DNA of 64,000 bases from Persephonella sp. IF05-L8 (GTDB lineage Bacteria > Aquificota > Aquificia > Aquificales > Hydrogenothermaceae): positions 310,001-374,000 of the forward strand of contig NZ_JNLJ01000001.1 in NCBI RefSeq assembly GCF_000703045.1. Direction: 5' to 3'. The translations under genes and the position numbers were made by a program. Each line of letters starts with the position of its first letter. The first letter of the stretch is position 1. Positions 62,073-64,000 of the stretch are shown piece by piece. A model generated the notes under the pieces. That model was given only the letters and a program-made list of their open reading frames with translations, made no database searches and was not told the origin of the DNA.

Positions 62073-62094
62073 ACTATTAGGAGGGTTAGCAGCC

Positions 62095-63642
62095 ATGGAT
62101 TTGCTGACATTATCCCGTTTTCAGTTCGGGATGACAGCCTTTTATCATTTCCTTTTTGTTCCTCTTACTCTGGGACTTGCTGTTATGATTGCCATTCTCA
62201 AAACGCTCTACCTGAAAAACAAAAACAAGAAATACGACCAACTGGCAATGTTCCTTATGAAGCTGTTTGCTATCAATTTTGCTGTCGGAGTGGCAACAGG
62301 GCTTACCATGGAATTTGAGTTTGGAACAAACTGGTTCCAGTATTCAAAATTCGTAGGAGATATATTTGGTGCTCCCCTTGCACTGGAAGGATTGATGGCA
62401 TTTTTCCTTGAATCAACATTTATCGGATTATTCCTGTTTGGTAAAGACAGGATTTCAGACAAAATGCATACATTTGCTGCATGGATGGTGGCACTTGGTA
62501 GCTCTCTTTCTGCCCTCTGGATTTTAATTGCAAACTCATGGATGCAAACCCCTGCCGGATACAAAATAGTAGAATCACCCCAGGGAATAAAAGCTGTTCT
62601 TGCTGATTTCTGGGAAGCTGTTGTAAATCACTCAACCCTTATCAGATTTCTCCACTGTGTTGATGCTGGATATATTGTTGGTGGATTTTTTGTAATGGGT
62701 GTTATGGCTTACTATCTACTTAAAAACAGACATGTGGAGCTGGCAAAGATAGGTCTTAAGTTTGCTCTGATATTTACAGCAATTGTTTCTATAGCTCAAA
62801 TCATATTTGGCGATTTGCATGGTTATCAGGTTACCCAGTATCAGCCTTTAAAAATGGCTATGATGGAAGGTAAATGGCATACAGAAAAAGGAGCATCCCT
62901 TGATTTAATTGGAGTTGTTGATGATGAAAAACATGAAACAAAGGTAATTCTGAAAATACCTTATCTGCTCAGTATTCTTTCTTATCACGACCCTAATGCA
63001 GAGTTTAAAGGAATATTTGATTTAGTTAAGGAATACCAGGAAATAGCCAAAAAATCTCAGGAAAAAGTAAAAATATTGGAAGAAAAATTAGCACAGTTAA
63101 AAGCAACAAATGCCCCTAAAGAAGAAATAGAAAAAGTACAATCAGAGCTTGCCCTTGCAAAAGCAAATGCTAAAGCATACAACATAACCCTTAATGATTT
63201 ACCATCTGTATCTATGGTGTTTACAACATTTCATATTATGGTTTATCTTGGTTTCTTCTTTGCAGCAGTTACCCTGTGGGGATTATTCCTGCTGAAAAGA
63301 GGAACAATTTACACCAACAAGGCTTTTCTATGGACAGTTCTGCTATCTATACCACTACCGTTTATAGCAACAAACTTTGGATGGATTGCTGCTGAAGTAG
63401 GAAGACAGCCATGGCTTGTTCAGGGAGTAATGCTCACAAAAGATGGTGTTTCTTTCCACCCAACAGGAAATGTTCTGTTCTCAGTAATATTCTTTATGGT
63501 GATATACACACTAATCTATATTGTTTTCCTATATGCAATGATTAAAGCAATTAAAAAAGGACCTCAGGAAGATAACACTCAGCCAACACCTCCATCAAAA
63601 TCCCCTGCTACTGTAACAGCATTTTCTAAAACAAAAATGTAA
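62095..63642 (+). CDS. cydA: Cytochrome bd quinol oxidase subunit I
   Basis: High-affinity terminal oxidase subunit carrying hemes b558, b595 and d. 515 residues with the heme His in F-Y-H-F-L-F, R-x-Q-F near the start, W-I-L-I-A-N-S-W-M-Q-T-P, and the G-R-Q-P-W signature. The loop before G-R-Q-P-W has a charged coiled-coil-like insert (~310-360). AGGAGGG precedes the start. Followed 12 bases later by cydB; preceded by two palindromes and a Fur-like site. Confidence 0.96.
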   Translation: MDLLTLSRFQFGMTAFYHFLFVPLTLGLAVMIAILKTLYLKNKNKKYDQLAMFLMKLFAINFAVGVATGLTMEFEFGTNWFQYSKFVGDIFGAPLALEGLMAFFLESTFIGLFLFGKDRISDKMHTFAAWMVALGSSLSALWILIANSWMQTPAGYKIVESPQGIKAVLADFWEAVVNHSTLIRFLHCVDAGYIVGGFFVMGVMAYYLLKNRHVELAKIGLKFALIFTAIVSIAQIIFGDLHGYQVTQYQPLKMAMMEGKWHTEKGASLDLIGVVDDEKHETKVILKIPYLLSILSYHDPNAEFKGIFDLVKEYQEIAKKSQEKVKILEEKLAQLKATNAPKEEIEKVQSELALAKANAKAYNITLNDLPSVSMVFTTFHIMVYLGFFFAAVTLWGLFLLKRGTIYTNKAFLWTVLLSIPLPFIATNFGWIAAEVGRQPWLVQGVMLTKDGVSFHPTGNVLFSVIFFMVIYTLIYIVFLYAMIKAIKKGPQEDNTQPTPPSKSPATVTAFSKTKM

Positions 63643-63654
63643 GGAGGGATAAAA

Positions 63655-64000
63655 ATGCCTGTGGAAATGTTTACAACACTTGAGGGAATATGGTTCCTGC
63701 TTGCAGGTGTGTTCCTTGTTGGGTATGCATTAACAGACGGATTTGACCTTGGAACAGGAATACTGACCATTTTTACCAAAAAGGATGAAAATAGACAAAT
63801 CTTATACAATGCCGTTGCACCTGTATGGGATGGAAACGAAGTATGGCTTATAGCCGGTGGTGGAATGCTGTTTGCGGCATTCCCTGTTGTTTATGCTGCT
63901 TCTTTTAGCGGATTTTATCTTGCTATCTTGATTGTTCTATGGGCTTTAATTGGAAGGGCAATCGCCTTTGAATATAGAAACAAGAAGGACAGCCCTACAT
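63655..64000 (+). CDS. cydB: Cytochrome bd quinol oxidase subunit II, N-terminal part (cut by window end)
   Basis: 115 codons are visible and the frame runs off the window. The start ATG follows AAGGAGGG, 12 bases after cydA. The segment reads W-F-L-L-A-G-V-F-L-V-G-Y-A-L-T-D-G-F-D-L-G, then N-A-V-A-P-V-W-D-G-N-E-V-W-L, A-A-F-P-V-V-Y and F-E-Y-R-N-K, all typical CydB motifs. Confidence 0.96.
   Translation, partial: MPVEMFTTLEGIWFLLAGVFLVGYALTDGFDLGTGILTIFTKKDENRQILYNAVAPVWDGNEVWLIAGGGMLFAAFPVVYAASFSGFYLAILIVLWALIGRAIAFEYRNKKDSPT

Overview
The window is a densely packed, AT-rich chromosomal segment with almost no intergenic DNA, many ATGA or TGATG gene overlaps and frequent GTG/TTG starts. It encodes a Gram-negative cell envelope (LpxK, MlaE, YaiO-type barrel, TonB receptor). 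Gene content points to microaerophilic, N2O-respiring chemolithotrophy: a Sec-type (clade II) nitrous oxide reductase cluster, cytochrome bd, oxygen-independent HemN and small c-type cytochromes. With the CRISPR array and the protein flavour this suggests a thermophilic member of the Aquificota, most likely Hydrogenothermaceae (Persephonella-like). The assignment is inference from protein style, not a database match.

Layout. 1-6.1 kb: housekeeping genes (miaA end, hfq, hflX, HIT protein, a TusA-DUF3343 fusion), then a leftward block with an HTH-NosL-like fusion regulator, hisB, a DnaC-like ATPase, a TetR regulator and a DHH phosphoesterase. 6.2-10.7 kb: class I ribonucleotide reductase genes nrdB and nrdA, separated by a free-standing LAGLIDADG homing endonuclease and preceded by a promoter covered by two NrdR-type boxes. 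10.7-21.4 kb: a denitrification and copper island made of a Crp/Fnr regulator, cytochrome c, nosZ, a membrane protein, nosL, nosD, nosF, nosY, a second cytochrome c, PCuAC and SCO copper chaperones, and a NosA/OprC-type TonB copper receptor. TTGAT-N4-ATCAA-type sites lie in front of its three transcription units. 21.4-33 kb: diguanylate cyclase, lpxK, scpA, peroxiredoxin, Trk potassium uptake, a lipoprotein cytochrome on a LEA-like stalk, tyrA, a tandem Usp, a CDF transporter fusion and carA. 33-41.6 kb: ispE, tRNA-Gln, prs, rplY, pth, rpsF-ssb-rpsR-rplI, dnaB, mlaE, pfkA and spoVG. 41.6-42.6 kb: an 11-repeat CRISPR array with leader and no cas genes in the window. 42.6-54.9 kb: surE, bioB, a seven-gene exopolysaccharide operon (wecB to a glycosidase-like gene), a metallo-beta-lactamase-fold protein, mazG, upp and bacterioferritin. 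55-64 kb: an AT-rich pentapeptide-like membrane protein, uvrA, a PEBP lipoprotein, hemN, and cydA with the start of cydB.

How it fits together. Two regulatory circuits can be read from the DNA. First, the Crp/Fnr protein beside the nos operon probably co-activates N2O reductase and its copper supply (receptor, SCO, PCuAC) through FNR/DNR-like boxes. Second, the same 7-4-7 palindrome (AGTWAGT-N4-ACTWACT) occurs before the DHH-tetR operon and twice before cydAB, about 56 kb apart, suggesting that the TetR protein controls itself and cytochrome bd. Less ordinary protein architectures are the HTH-NosL-like regulator, a NrdB with Phe at the radical-Tyr position (subclass Ic-like), the LEA-stalk cytochrome, and an exopolysaccharide synthase operon that combines parts known separately from the Pga, Pel and YaiO/YaiP systems.
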